Below, piece by piece: positions 10,664 to 19,799 of a stretch of 64,000 bases of DNA. This stretch comes from Marinirhabdus sp050859505 (GTDB taxonomy: Bacteria > Bacteroidota > Bacteroidia > Flavobacteriales > Flavobacteriaceae). Made by a program: the position numbers and the translations under genes. The notes beneath the pieces are model-generated. The model was not told the origin of the DNA and did not search any database. It saw only the letters and a program-made list of their open reading frames with translations. Location of the stretch: positions 2,790,001 through 2,854,000 of the forward strand of contig NZ_CP193934.1 of the NCBI RefSeq assembly GCF_050859505.1. Reading direction: 5' to 3'. Positions within the stretch are counted from its first letter, which is position 1, and each line of letters begins with the position of its first letter.

Positions 10664-12097
10664 TTAATTACTTGTTTTAATCCAATCGCTCGAAAATTCG
10701 CAGTCCTGATAATCTTCATTCACGCTTATGTAGGTCTGCTTAATTTGTTTGTTCTGCCAAGTTTCTATGGCTCTAATTTGCTTTTCTTTTAGGGCAAGTT
10801 CTTGAATACGCTCGTAATCTTTAACATACTCTGCAGGATGTTCTTCGTAACGCTTGTTTACGGTATAAATTTTGAATGTTGCTTTTCCTGTTCTATCTCT
10901 TTCTACAAAAACTTTAGAGACTTCATCTTCGGCAAGGTTGTATACTTTGGCACTTAGGTCTGGATCCATTTTGGTTAGATCGAACTTGGTGTCGAAGGTT
11001 ACTGGGTTTATTAATTGCCCACCATTGTTGCGTGTTTCTACCTCTTCGGAATACAAACGAGCAGCTTCTGCAAATGGAATTGTTCCATCGGCTATCCCAG
11101 TTCTTACTTTCTCTATTTTTTCTTTTGCTTTATCGATACTCCATTGTGGCACTTCAGGATAGATAAGAATGTGACGTACATCTACTTCCTGACCTCTAAT
11201 TTTATCTACCTTAAGGATATGGTACCCAAAAATTGTCTCAAAAGGTTCACTTATTTCACCTTCTAGTAATGAGAATGCTTGATCTTTAAATTCTTTAACG
11301 TATTGAGAATTTCTTTTGACCCCTTCTATTAAACCACCACGGGTTTTGGAACCATCCTCGGAATACAAACCAGCTTTTGTAGCAAAACTAACACCATTGT
11401 TAATGATGTCTTCGCGCATTTGGTTAAGCCTATCAATAGCGGTTTGTTTTGCCTCTTTTGGTACTTCTGGTTCTACTACAATTTGTGCAACTTCCACTTC
11501 TGCACTAAATACAGGGCGTTCGTCTTCTGGAATTGCAAAAAAGAATTCTCTAACTTCTTCGGGTGTGATTTCAACATTTTCTACTACTTTAGCTTGCATT
11601 CTTCCAGCGAGTTTCAAATTTTTTCTTGCTTCAAAAAATTCACTTCTTAACTCGGGAAGGCTATTTTTTCGGTAAAATTTAAGCAACTTTTCTTCTGATC
11701 CTAGTTCTGCAATCGAATATTGCAACATTTGGTCTACCTCTGGATTTATTTCTCCATCACTAACTACAATACTATCCTGTACTGCCTGGTGCAAATAGAG
11801 TTTGTCTTCCATAAGCTTTCCAATTAATTGACATCTTGTAATGTCTTCTACGGAAACACCTTGTTGCTGAAATTCTAAATATCCTTTGTCAATATCGCTG
11901 TCTAATACTACGTAATCGCCTACTACAGCAGCTACACCTTCTACCTTATATCGTGAAAAAGGTTCTTTAATGGTATCTGTTTTTACCATGGCTGTAGTGG
12001 TAACAGTAGAGTCTACCATTACTTCCTCTTGTGCTTGCGCTTGTGCAAATACGGCGGTACATACTACCAAAAAAGCTAGTATTTTATTCATTTTCAT
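10664..12097 (-). CDS. SurA-like periplasmic peptidylprolyl isomerase
   Basis: Start ATG at 12097 (MKMNKILAFLV) or 12091; a longer reading uses a TTG at 12127 and would spoil the signal peptide. About 477 residues: signal peptide ending AQAQA, an N-terminal SurA-type chaperone region, and two parvulin domains with ILIYPEVP and the family G-x-L motifs (RGGLIEG, NNGGQLINP). Likely folds outer-membrane proteins in the periplasm. It overlaps the upstream lipoprotein gene by 14 bases and is followed closely by moxR. Confidence 0.88.
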   Translation of the reverse strand: MKMNKILAFLVVCTAVFAQAQAQEEVMVDSTVTTTAMVKTDTIKEPFSRYKVEGVAAVVGDYVVLDSDIDKGYLEFQQQGVSVEDITRCQLIGKLMEDKLYLHQAVQDSIVVSDGEINPEVDQMLQYSIAELGSEEKLLKFYRKNSLPELRSEFFEARKNLKLAGRMQAKVVENVEITPEEVREFFFAIPEDERPVFSAEVEVAQIVVEPEVPKEAKQTAIDRLNQMREDIINNGVSFATKAGLYSEDGSKTRGGLIEGVKRNSQYVKEFKDQAFSLLEGEISEPFETIFGYHILKVDKIRGQEVDVRHILIYPEVPQWSIDKAKEKIEKVRTGIADGTIPFAEAARLYSEEVETRNNGGQLINPVTFDTKFDLTKMDPDLSAKVYNLAEDEVSKVFVERDRTGKATFKIYTVNKRYEEHPAEYVKDYERIQELALKEKQIRAIETWQNKQIKQTYISVNEDYQDCEFSSDWIKTSN

Positions 12098-12938
12098 AAA
12101 TTTCAAAATTGTTATTTTTAATTGCATCTGTAGTAATATCTTTTTCTAATTTTTTTATTAGATCCAACTTTCTTTTGTTAAGAAGAATCTGTTCAATGGT
12201 AGGTTTTACATATAATAAAGGGGCTATATCACTAGGATTAAGCCTATCTTCAATTTTCAGTAAATATACTCCTAATGAGTCTTGTAAGCGGATAAAATTG
12301 GATTTTTTTAACTTTTGTTCGTCCGTGATTTGTAAGATAGGAAGTGCCATTTCAAGCGATTCTCGTTTTACCCAAGTACTATCGTTAAGGTTAAAACTTT
12401 TGTATTGTATACTTTCGGCCATCAAATCTTTCTTGTCCTTTGCATTAAAGCGTTCTATTTTTTGAGAGGTTTGCGTAAAATTTGTAAAGTCTTTATCTAT
12501 TTGAATATACCGCACTTTAAATAACTGATCGTTCAGTTTAAAATTTTGTTTGTTTTCCTCATAAAAATTTTCAAGTTCATATTGCGAAACTGTGCTATCT
12601 AATTGCTTGCTGATAATAGTATTTTTATAAGCTTCTGTATACAAATCCCGTTTGTATTCTGCTATTAGTTTATTATAATTTTCTTGTTTGTTTTCAGGAA
12701 TATTAATAATGGCTTGATCCATTAAAATTTGCTGGGTAGCCCATCTGTTAATATAATTACTAACTATTAAGGTACTATCCTCTTGTGATGCATTTTCAGA
12801 AATAAGAGCTGCAATATCTTCCTGATACAAATATGAATTGTTTACCCTAGCAATGGGTACTCGGTCGTCCTTTTCCTTAAAATAATCGCAACTAGAAACT
12901 AGTATACAAACGCATAATAGGTATCCTGTTATTTTCAT
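12084..12938 (-). CDS. SurA/PpiC-like lipoprotein lacking a recognisable isomerase domain
   Basis: A 284-residue lipoprotein with signal peptide and lipobox VSSC (C17). Residues 30-170 resemble the N-terminal helical chaperone module of SurA/PpiD (VNNSYLYQEDIAALI, then WATQQILMDQA). I find no parvulin G-G-x-L motif, so it is probably a chaperone without isomerase activity. It sits between two parvulin genes, with 1-base (TAATG) and 14-base overlaps, so the three are almost certainly made together. Confidence 0.72.
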   Translation of the reverse strand: MKITGYLLCVCILVSSCDYFKEKDDRVPIARVNNSYLYQEDIAALISENASQEDSTLIVSNYINRWATQQILMDQAIINIPENKQENYNKLIAEYKRDLYTEAYKNTIISKQLDSTVSQYELENFYEENKQNFKLNDQLFKVRYIQIDKDFTNFTQTSQKIERFNAKDKKDLMAESIQYKSFNLNDSTWVKRESLEMALPILQITDEQKLKKSNFIRLQDSLGVYLLKIEDRLNPSDIAPLLYVKPTIEQILLNKRKLDLIKKLEKDITTDAIKNNNFEIYENE

Positions 12939-14902
12939 TAGTTATCTATTTCCTTTTTAAGTTTTTTCAAGGTTTTCTTGTTAACCGTTACGTTATATTT
13001 TTCTCTAAGACTTTTAACCCAATCTTCTTCAACTTTTACCTGGTAATCGCTTAATACTCTTCCACGTACATCGTCTAGGCTTTTTTGCATGGGTGGTAAA
13101 ATTTCCATAACGTTCACTACTGTAAATGTTGTTCCATTCACATACGTTTTCGATACGCCTTCTTGTTTTACAAAGCCACTTGGTAACGTTTTGTTTGAAA
13201 GCTCAAATTTTCCGTGGGTTACTATTGCTTTTACATTAGTGCCATTGTTTAAGGCTTTCTTTATTTCTTCAGCATTTTTGCCTTGCTGGAGCATGTCTCT
13301 TGCCTGATCTGCATATGCCTGTCTTGTAGCATTTACAATAATTGCATCTACACGTTCTTCCCAACTAAAGGTCGTTCTATTCTCATCAAAATACTTTTGA
13401 AGACCAATCGTGTCATTTTTAGCCTTGTTCCAAATATTATCTTTCATCAAATCGAAAATGAGCAAACCATCACGATATTCATTAATAATAGCAGCGTAAT
13501 CTTCGTCTTTTTTCTCTAAATCATTTCTGTAATATTCTTTTAAAGCGTCTCTTTCAAAAGAATCGTAATAGCTTAACAATGCTTCGCCTATGGTGTTAAA
13601 CTTTACCCTTCGCTTTTGCGTAGCGGTGATATACTCTGCAAAATCAAGGTATGTTTTAGATTCTTTTTCACCTATGGTGAATATTATTTTATCTCCTTGA
13701 CTTCCCATCGGTTTCATAATCCATTGTCCGTTGCGTAAAGAATCGTTTACATAGCTTTTGAAAAACTCCAAATAAGGATCTCCTAATGTAAACCCATATT
13801 TTTCTTTAATATTATTCTTAACCGCTGCCGTTACAATTTTTGAGCGGGCTCCATCTTTTACTTTTTTTTCTAAAAACTCCTTTTCTTCTTCAAAACTTGT
13901 TTGATCTAGTATGTTGTCCAATCGTGCTATATGCCAACCATCCTCACTTTTAAATGGTTTGGTTACATCTCCTTCTTTCTTAATATTAAATATTTCTGTT
14001 TCAAACAATTTTGAGCGCAATTCTCCTTTGCCAAAAGGACGCAAACTTCCGCCCTTTGTTGCAGAACCTTTATCATCTGAATATTGTTTGGCTAAATCCT
14101 CAAATTTTTCACCCTGCTGGAGTAGTTGATAAATTTCCTCGATACGCTCTTTAGGATCAAAAGTTCTGGTTTCATCTTCCTTATCAAAAACCATAATATG
14201 AGACACGATACGTTTTGGTTCTCGTATTCGTATATCATTAACTTTAAGTATATGATATCCAAATTGGGTTCTCACAATCTCAGAAATGCCTCCCTTTTTT
14301 GTATTGTATGCAGCTGTTTCGAAAGGATATACCATAGAAAAAACCGAGAAATACCCTAAGTCACCTGCTGTTTGTTTGGCATTAGGCTCTTCAGAATTTT
14401 CTCTAGTCAAAGTTTCAAAATCTTCTCCTTTTAGTGCACGTTCCCGTAATTTTTCTATTTTTTGATAGGCTTTTAAAGTATCCGCAGGACTATCTGTAAA
14501 CTTTGAAAGAACAAGAATATGGTTGGCATAAATTTCTTTAAGACCCCTATCATATGCCTCTTTTGCTAAGTCTGCTGTAACATTATCTTCATAGATATAA
14601 TAACGTGAAAGTTGCTCCTGGTATTCACTCAATTCTTTCTTATATACTTTTTTTTCGTCTAGCTTTTGAGCATAAGCTTCTGTAACTTTTAGTTTATAGT
14701 CTATAAAAAGATCCAGATACCCATCTACAGTTTTCTGGTTTTCATCCTGAACTAAATCCAGATTCTTATTATAAACCCTTTTAAACTCTTTCACATAAAC
14801 AGGTGCCCCATCTATAGTTAAAAGAACCTCATTTTTTTTCTGTCCGAAGAGAATAGTAGACACTAATAAAAAGGATACTAATAAAAAGAAAAATTTTTTC
14901 AT
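12938..14902 (-). CDS. periplasmic peptidylprolyl isomerase with two parvulin domains
   Basis: 654 residues with an N-terminal signal peptide. After a helical chaperone-like region come two parvulin repeats: YANHILVLSK with AGDLGYFSVFSM, and VSHIMVFDKE with KGGSLRPFGKGEL. A long helical C-terminal region follows. The layout resembles PpiD/SurA folding factors of Bacteroidota. First gene of a minus-strand operon of three folding factors, MoxR and a small membrane protein. A -7 element TATTTTTG lies 29 bases upstream of the start. Confidence 0.88.
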   Translation of the reverse strand: MKKFFFLLVSFLLVSTILFGQKKNEVLLTIDGAPVYVKEFKRVYNKNLDLVQDENQKTVDGYLDLFIDYKLKVTEAYAQKLDEKKVYKKELSEYQEQLSRYYIYEDNVTADLAKEAYDRGLKEIYANHILVLSKFTDSPADTLKAYQKIEKLRERALKGEDFETLTRENSEEPNAKQTAGDLGYFSVFSMVYPFETAAYNTKKGGISEIVRTQFGYHILKVNDIRIREPKRIVSHIMVFDKEDETRTFDPKERIEEIYQLLQQGEKFEDLAKQYSDDKGSATKGGSLRPFGKGELRSKLFETEIFNIKKEGDVTKPFKSEDGWHIARLDNILDQTSFEEEKEFLEKKVKDGARSKIVTAAVKNNIKEKYGFTLGDPYLEFFKSYVNDSLRNGQWIMKPMGSQGDKIIFTIGEKESKTYLDFAEYITATQKRRVKFNTIGEALLSYYDSFERDALKEYYRNDLEKKDEDYAAIINEYRDGLLIFDLMKDNIWNKAKNDTIGLQKYFDENRTTFSWEERVDAIIVNATRQAYADQARDMLQQGKNAEEIKKALNNGTNVKAIVTHGKFELSNKTLPSGFVKQEGVSKTYVNGTTFTVVNVMEILPPMQKSLDDVRGRVLSDYQVKVEEDWVKSLREKYNVTVNKKTLKKLKKEIDN

Positions 14903-14930
14903 AGGTTAAATTTTTTTTCTGAAATGTGTG

Positions 14931-14938
14931 CAAAAATA
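14931..14938 (-). promoter_or_regulatory. -7 element for the folding-factor operon
   Basis: TATTTTTG on the minus strand fits the Bacteroidota -7 consensus TAnnTTTG exactly, 29 bases before the start codon at 14902. No clear -33 TTTG is found at the usual 19-20 base spacing. Confidence 0.45.
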
Positions 14939-15121
14939 ACAAATTATAGTGCTTTGTGAGGTTATTTTGTTAAACGTTTTTTAATCGAAATTAGTACTCT
15001 TACAGTCTTACCAAAATTAAATAGTTGTAACTTGTATTTACAATTTCTGTCTTTTATAGAAGTCAAAAAAAAAGTAATCTATACAAAGCAATAAATGAAG
15101 CTGTTAATTAGCAAAATAAAT

Positions 15122-15358
15122 ATGGAACGCATAAAACTACTATGGGATTTTAGAGGGCCAAATGCAGAGCCAATTGCCAAACATCACGCTATCCACCTGA
15201 AAGAATTTGTTGTAGCTGAAGGCCTACAAAACACCCTCTGCAACACTCAAAAGATGACCGAAATGTACTGGATTGCCTACTTGGTAGTAGATAAAGCACA
15301 TATGAACGATTTGCGGGAACGTTTAAAACCCAACCGCGGACAACTATACACCGAATGA
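15122..15358 (+). CDS. small conserved hypothetical protein
   Basis: I start at ATG 15122 (MERIKLLWDF), 78 residues; an ATG at 15095 would add nine residues. Sequence features are WDFRGPNAEPIAKHHAIHL, with several His residues, and a YWIAYLVVDK strand. I recognise this as a short protein conserved in flavobacteria without assigned function. Its stop overlaps the next start as ATGA, so it is coupled to the DinB-fold protein. Confidence 0.65.
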   Translation: MERIKLLWDFRGPNAEPIAKHHAIHLKEFVVAEGLQNTLCNTQKMTEMYWIAYLVVDKAHMNDLRERLKPNRGQLYTE

Positions 15359-15798
15359 AAAGCTTTTTTAAAAATTTGTTTGAGTACAACCATCACTCGA
15401 ATGCCGAAGTAATTAAACGCATCGTGTCCAATGAGGCACTTTATTCTGAAAAAGCGCAAATCTTAGTAAGCCATACCCTTAACGCACATCATATTTGGAA
15501 TGCGAGAATTGAAGAGGTAGAAACCAAATTTAGTGTCTGGCAGCTCCACTCACTTAAAGAAGCCCTGGCAATAGATTTATACAACTTTAAAACAGCCAAC
15601 GTAATTTTGGAAGTAAAAAATTTACAAAAAGTAATAGACTATACAAATTCTAAGGGTATTCACTTTCAGAATAAAATTCAGGATATCTTATTTCACATCA
15701 TCAACCACAGTACCTACCATCGAGGCCAATTGATGAGCGAATTAAAACTACAAGGCTTCACTCCTATTACAACCGATTATATATTCTACAAGCGATAA
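15355..15798 (+). CDS. DinB-like four-helix protein
   Basis: 147 residues. The pattern of widely spaced His residues, NAHHIWNARI near residue 40 and HIINHSTYHRGQL near 120, is the three-histidine metal site of the DinB/YfiT four-helix-bundle family. These are putative thiol-dependent transferases or hydrolases, not the DNA polymerase also called DinB. Coupled to the upstream small gene by ATGA. Its stop directly abuts the guaB stop (15798/15799), leaving no room for a terminator. Confidence 0.82.
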   Translation: MKSFFKNLFEYNHHSNAEVIKRIVSNEALYSEKAQILVSHTLNAHHIWNARIEEVETKFSVWQLHSLKEALAIDLYNFKTANVILEVKNLQKVIDYTNSKGIHFQNKIQDILFHIINHSTYHRGQLMSELKLQGFTPITTDYIFYKR

Positions 15799-17271
15799 TT
15801 ATCTAGAATAATTTGGCGACTCTTTGGTAATAGTCACATCATGCGGGTGGCTCTCATTAATCCCCGAAGCGGTTATTTTTACAAACCTGCCAGTCTCTTT
15901 TAAGGTCTCAATATCTTTACTTCCGCAGTAGCCCATCCCAGCTCTTAAACCACCAATAAACTGCGTCATGCTTTCCAGCAATTCGCCTTTATACGGTACA
16001 CGACCTACAATGCCTTCTGGCACTAGTTTTTTAATATCGTCTTCTACATCCTGGAAATAACGGTCTTTAGAGCCTTTTTTCATTGCTTCTACAGATCCCA
16101 TTCCACGGTAGCTTTTAAACTTTCTGCCTTCATAAATAATGGTTTCCCCTGGAGATTCTTTGGTTCCAGCCAATAACGACCCTAACATCACACAATCTGC
16201 TCCTGCTGCAATGGCTTTAGGAATGTCTCCTGTATAGCGTATTCCTCCATCTGCAATCACTGGAACTCCAGAGCCTTTAATAGCAGCAGCTACTTCCATT
16301 ACAGCTGAAAACTGCGGAAATCCGACACCCGCAACAACCCTGGTTGTACAAATTGAACCTGGGCCAATACCTACCTTTACAGCATCTGCGCCAGCATCTA
16401 CCAGGTATTTTGCAGCTTCTGGTGTCGCAATATTACCAACCACAACATCTAAGTCTGGAAATCGCTTTTTTACTTCTTTTAAAACCGTAACCACGCCTTT
16501 TGTATGACCGTGAGCAGTATCAATAATTACGGCGTCTACTTGTGCGTGTACCAGCGCTTCGGCACGTTCTACGGCATCTGCTGTAACTCCTAATGCAGCG
16601 GCAACACGCAACCTCCCATAACTATCCTTATTAGCCATTGGTTTTTGAGTGAGCTTAGTAATGTCACGGAAGGTGATTAACCCCAACAACATATTATCAT
16701 CATTTACTACCGGTAGTTTTTCAATTTTATTCTTCTGAAGAATTATCTCTGCTTCTTTTAAGGAAGTTCCTTCTGCAACAGTCACCAGATTTTCTGAAGT
16801 CATGATATCACTCAACTTACGGTCTAAGTTTTTTTCAAATCTTAGATCCCGATTAGTTACAATTCCAATAAGTTTCCCCGCATCGTCAATAATAGGTATT
16901 CCTCCAATACTATATTCTCGCATTGTTTTTTGAGCATCCCCAACATTATTGTCTTTTTTAAGAGTCACAGGATCTTGAATCATTCCACTTTCGGCACGTT
17001 TTACTTTCCGCACTTCGGCAGCCTGTTGTTTAATAGACATGTTTTTATGCAGTACCCCAATTCCACCTTCACGGGCAATGGCAATAGCCATAGCACTTTC
17101 GGTCACGGTATCCATCGCTGCAGAAACGATTGGTACGTTGAGCGTAATGTTACGTGAAAACTTTGTTTTAATGGAAACATCCCTTGGTAATACTTCGGAA
17201 TAGGCAGGTACTAAAAGTACGTCATCGTATGTTAAACCTTCGCCTAGAATTTTGTTTTCGTGTGCAGTCAT
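15799..17271 (-). CDS. guaB: IMP dehydrogenase
   Basis: Oxidises IMP to XMP with NAD+, the committed step of GMP synthesis. 490 residues, normal for the family. A TIM barrel is interrupted by a CBS pair at about residues 95-205. The catalytic loop GIGPGSICTTR carries C308, and the flap region has RGMGSVEAMKKGS with a downstream GIVGRVPYKG. Monocistronic, with a -7 element TAATTTTG 55 bases upstream. Confidence 0.97.
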   Translation of the reverse strand: MTAHENKILGEGLTYDDVLLVPAYSEVLPRDVSIKTKFSRNITLNVPIVSAAMDTVTESAMAIAIAREGGIGVLHKNMSIKQQAAEVRKVKRAESGMIQDPVTLKKDNNVGDAQKTMREYSIGGIPIIDDAGKLIGIVTNRDLRFEKNLDRKLSDIMTSENLVTVAEGTSLKEAEIILQKNKIEKLPVVNDDNMLLGLITFRDITKLTQKPMANKDSYGRLRVAAALGVTADAVERAEALVHAQVDAVIIDTAHGHTKGVVTVLKEVKKRFPDLDVVVGNIATPEAAKYLVDAGADAVKVGIGPGSICTTRVVAGVGFPQFSAVMEVAAAIKGSGVPVIADGGIRYTGDIPKAIAAGADCVMLGSLLAGTKESPGETIIYEGRKFKSYRGMGSVEAMKKGSKDRYFQDVEDDIKKLVPEGIVGRVPYKGELLESMTQFIGGLRAGMGYCGSKDIETLKETGRFVKITASGINESHPHDVTITKESPNYSR

Positions 17272-17325
17272 CGCAATTAAATTAACTTCCGGAGTATCGG
17301 AAAGGGGTTACTGTTTAATTGCGTG

Positions 17326-17333
17326 CAAAATTA
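17326..17333 (-). promoter_or_regulatory. -7 element for guaB
   Basis: TAATTTTG on the minus strand matches TAnnTTTG, 55 bases before the guaB start. The -33 region shows no good TTTG. Confidence 0.45.
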
Positions 17334-17366
17334 CAATTAAATGTTGAGCTTTCTGTATTTTCTATT

Positions 17367-19796
17367 TTAAAACGTAAACTGTAGCCCAGCATACCAGGTC
17401 CGTGTTTGGCTTGGGATAATCCCGGGTCCTGGGTATCCGGTGGCACGACGTACAAAGTAACTGTTGTCTAAGACGTTATTGATACCCGTTTCCAGACGAA
17501 ACATTTTATAGGTATAACTCAACGAAAGATCCAAAATATCATACGCAGGAATCTCGCCCACAATCCCACTCTGACTTGCAAAATCACGCTCACTATTGGT
17601 AGCATCTGTAAATTGTTTGCTCAAATAGGTATATTGAATACTTCCAAGAAAATCTTTATAACCGAAGTTAAGCCCCGTTTTTAAATTAATTTTCGGGATA
17701 AATTCCACTTCGTTTCCTTCTACGTTGTTCTCTTCGGAAGAAGTGTATTCAGAATCTGTTACCGCTAGGTTTGAAAATATATTTAATCGAACATCTTCGT
17801 TTGCTGAAAAAGTGTTCCAAATATTCCAGTCTATAAAACTTTCCAGTCCGTAGGTTACTGCATCGCCAATATTTCCTCGGAATCGCTCTTGCTGAATATC
17901 ACTCACAGCTCGTAAAATCACCCCTAGCCTATCCTCGTAGCTCAAATAGAAAGCACCAACATCATACCGCACCACCTTTTTGAAAGTTCCTCTTAGTCCT
18001 ACATCTGCCGTAAACCCTTTTTCGTCTGTAATATTTGGATCTACTGTTAATGACGGATTGGTAACCCTGATATCATTAAACGTAACCGAACGGTAATTCT
18101 GACTCACATTTCCGTAAACTTCCAACGCACGGTTTGCTTTGTAGCTTAACCCTACGCCAGCCAACACAAACGAACGATCAAAATTTCGGTTATCGGGCAA
18201 AGTTTCATTTAATATTGGATTGCCTGCATTATCAAAATTGATGCGCTTGTAGGTTCCTTCACTTTCAGTTTTTATATACTCAAAACGGAAACCTGGTGTA
18301 ACTGAAAATTTATCAGTCAGCTGAAAAATATTCTCTCCAAAAACAGCAAGATTGAGGTTGGGAAATGTAAAATCACTCTGTCTTGGGTAGTCAGGAAAGT
18401 CTGCATCAGCAAAACTGAAATCAGCATCTGCTCCATTGGTTCCCGGACCTTGACGCTCTTCGTTATTAGATTGATAGTATTTTGCACCCACCAAGACTGT
18501 GTTCTCGTTTTCAAATAAATTATAGCGGGTGATAAAACGTCCTTCCGCTCCCCAGTTCCTGAATTTACCAACAATCAATTCTCGTGGTGCGTCTAAATCG
18601 TCAGTTTGAGACACTCTATTTTCTCTAAAACCCACACTTTTTCTGGAAGCGTCCAGTGCAAAAAGATTCAAACTCATTTCCGTTTTCTCTGAAAATTGAT
18701 GCTCCAGTAACAGTGAGAACAATTTCCAATCTACTTTAAACCAATTTCTAGTTCGGTTGCTGAAGGTTGGGTCTTCTTCAAATTGACTATCAGTTAATCC
18801 ACCAGGTTGCTGCGCCAGATAATCCAAAAAGCTGAATTCCCCTGTAATCTTGGTTTTATCAGAAATCTCATAACTCACTTTTCCGAAGGCATTGTAACTA
18901 TCAAATTGCGAATTGGGTCTAAAATCGTTTCCTGTTTTATAGTTGAAATAGGTATAATACCCAACTTTGCCCACCGTACCGCTCAAACTATTAAAGCTTG
19001 TAAATAAGTCGTTGCTACCCAATGTTTGTCTCGAAATCCATTCCATTTTTTTGTTGGGATTGGGCTGTTTCAGTTTAAAATTTATGAGTCCGCCAAACTG
19101 CGTTCCGTATTGTAAGGATGCAGCGCCGCGTACTACTTCAATCTGTTCAATTGCTTCGGCCGGCGGGGTGTAGTAACTTTCGGGATAGCCTAAAACATCT
19201 GCTGAAATATCATATCCATTCTGTCGCGTATTGAAATTGGCAGTCCGATTTGGATTTAACCCGCGACCGCCAATGTTGAGTTGTAAGCCTGCATCATTAT
19301 TTTCGTAAATATTAAGCCCCACCACTTGTGCATAAATCTGACGTGCATTTCCAGCAGCAAGGTTTGCCGTAAGGTTGTCCATTACCACTACTTCACTTTT
19401 CTTTCCAGCATAGATAGCAGTTCCTTCAACATCTCGTAATTGTTTAAGGGCAAAAATGCGCTCTTTTCGTTTGGTGATAAGTACTTCTGAAAGCGTTTCG
19501 CCTAACTGCGGCAATTGAAAATTGAGGGAGGTGGTTTCAGTAAGATTGATATTTTTTTCCTCCAGTTCATATTCAAAACTGAAAACCACTACGGTGTGAT
19601 TTCCCTGCGGAAGGTCTTCAAAAACAAAGACTCCTTCTGCATTGGTTTTTGTGCTTTTTGAAAGATTGGTTATGTAGACTTCAGCATTAGCGATGGGCGC
19701 TCCGTTTGCTTCGGTTGTAACAGTTCCGCTCAATGAAAATTGTGCAGCAAGAGATAGCGAAATACAACTGAATATTATAAAAACTACTATTTTCAT
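17367..19796 (-). CDS. TonB-dependent receptor, FecA-like, with N-terminal carboxypeptidase-regulatory-like domain
   Basis: 809 residues. A signal peptide (to about residue 18) is followed by a CarboxypepD-reg-like beta domain (about 20-95), then a plug with LNIGGRGLNPNRTANF and IEQIEVVRGAASLQYGTQ. A long beta barrel ends in the aromatic motif WYAGLQFTF. The plug is closest in style to FecA-type siderophore/ferric citrate receptors. Last gene of the minus-strand block imelysin - HTTM - receptor, 3 bases behind the HTTM gene. Likely imports an iron complex; the ligand is not known. Confidence 0.9.
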   Translation of the reverse strand: MKIVVFIIFSCISLSLAAQFSLSGTVTTEANGAPIANAEVYITNLSKSTKTNAEGVFVFEDLPQGNHTVVVFSFEYELEEKNINLTETTSLNFQLPQLGETLSEVLITKRKERIFALKQLRDVEGTAIYAGKKSEVVVMDNLTANLAAGNARQIYAQVVGLNIYENNDAGLQLNIGGRGLNPNRTANFNTRQNGYDISADVLGYPESYYTPPAEAIEQIEVVRGAASLQYGTQFGGLINFKLKQPNPNKKMEWISRQTLGSNDLFTSFNSLSGTVGKVGYYTYFNYKTGNDFRPNSQFDSYNAFGKVSYEISDKTKITGEFSFLDYLAQQPGGLTDSQFEEDPTFSNRTRNWFKVDWKLFSLLLEHQFSEKTEMSLNLFALDASRKSVGFRENRVSQTDDLDAPRELIVGKFRNWGAEGRFITRYNLFENENTVLVGAKYYQSNNEERQGPGTNGADADFSFADADFPDYPRQSDFTFPNLNLAVFGENIFQLTDKFSVTPGFRFEYIKTESEGTYKRINFDNAGNPILNETLPDNRNFDRSFVLAGVGLSYKANRALEVYGNVSQNYRSVTFNDIRVTNPSLTVDPNITDEKGFTADVGLRGTFKKVVRYDVGAFYLSYEDRLGVILRAVSDIQQERFRGNIGDAVTYGLESFIDWNIWNTFSANEDVRLNIFSNLAVTDSEYTSSEENNVEGNEVEFIPKINLKTGLNFGYKDFLGSIQYTYLSKQFTDATNSERDFASQSGIVGEIPAYDILDLSLSYTYKMFRLETGINNVLDNSYFVRRATGYPGPGIIPSQTRTWYAGLQFTF

Positions 19797-19799
19797 GGC

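Noticed and set aside
11316..11675. Plus-strand ORFs opposite the folding-factor genes
   Set aside because: Shadows of real minus-strand genes with signal peptides and parvulin motifs.
15355..15798. DNA polymerase IV (the other DinB)
   Set aside because: 147 residues with a three-His four-helix pattern; no polymerase motif.
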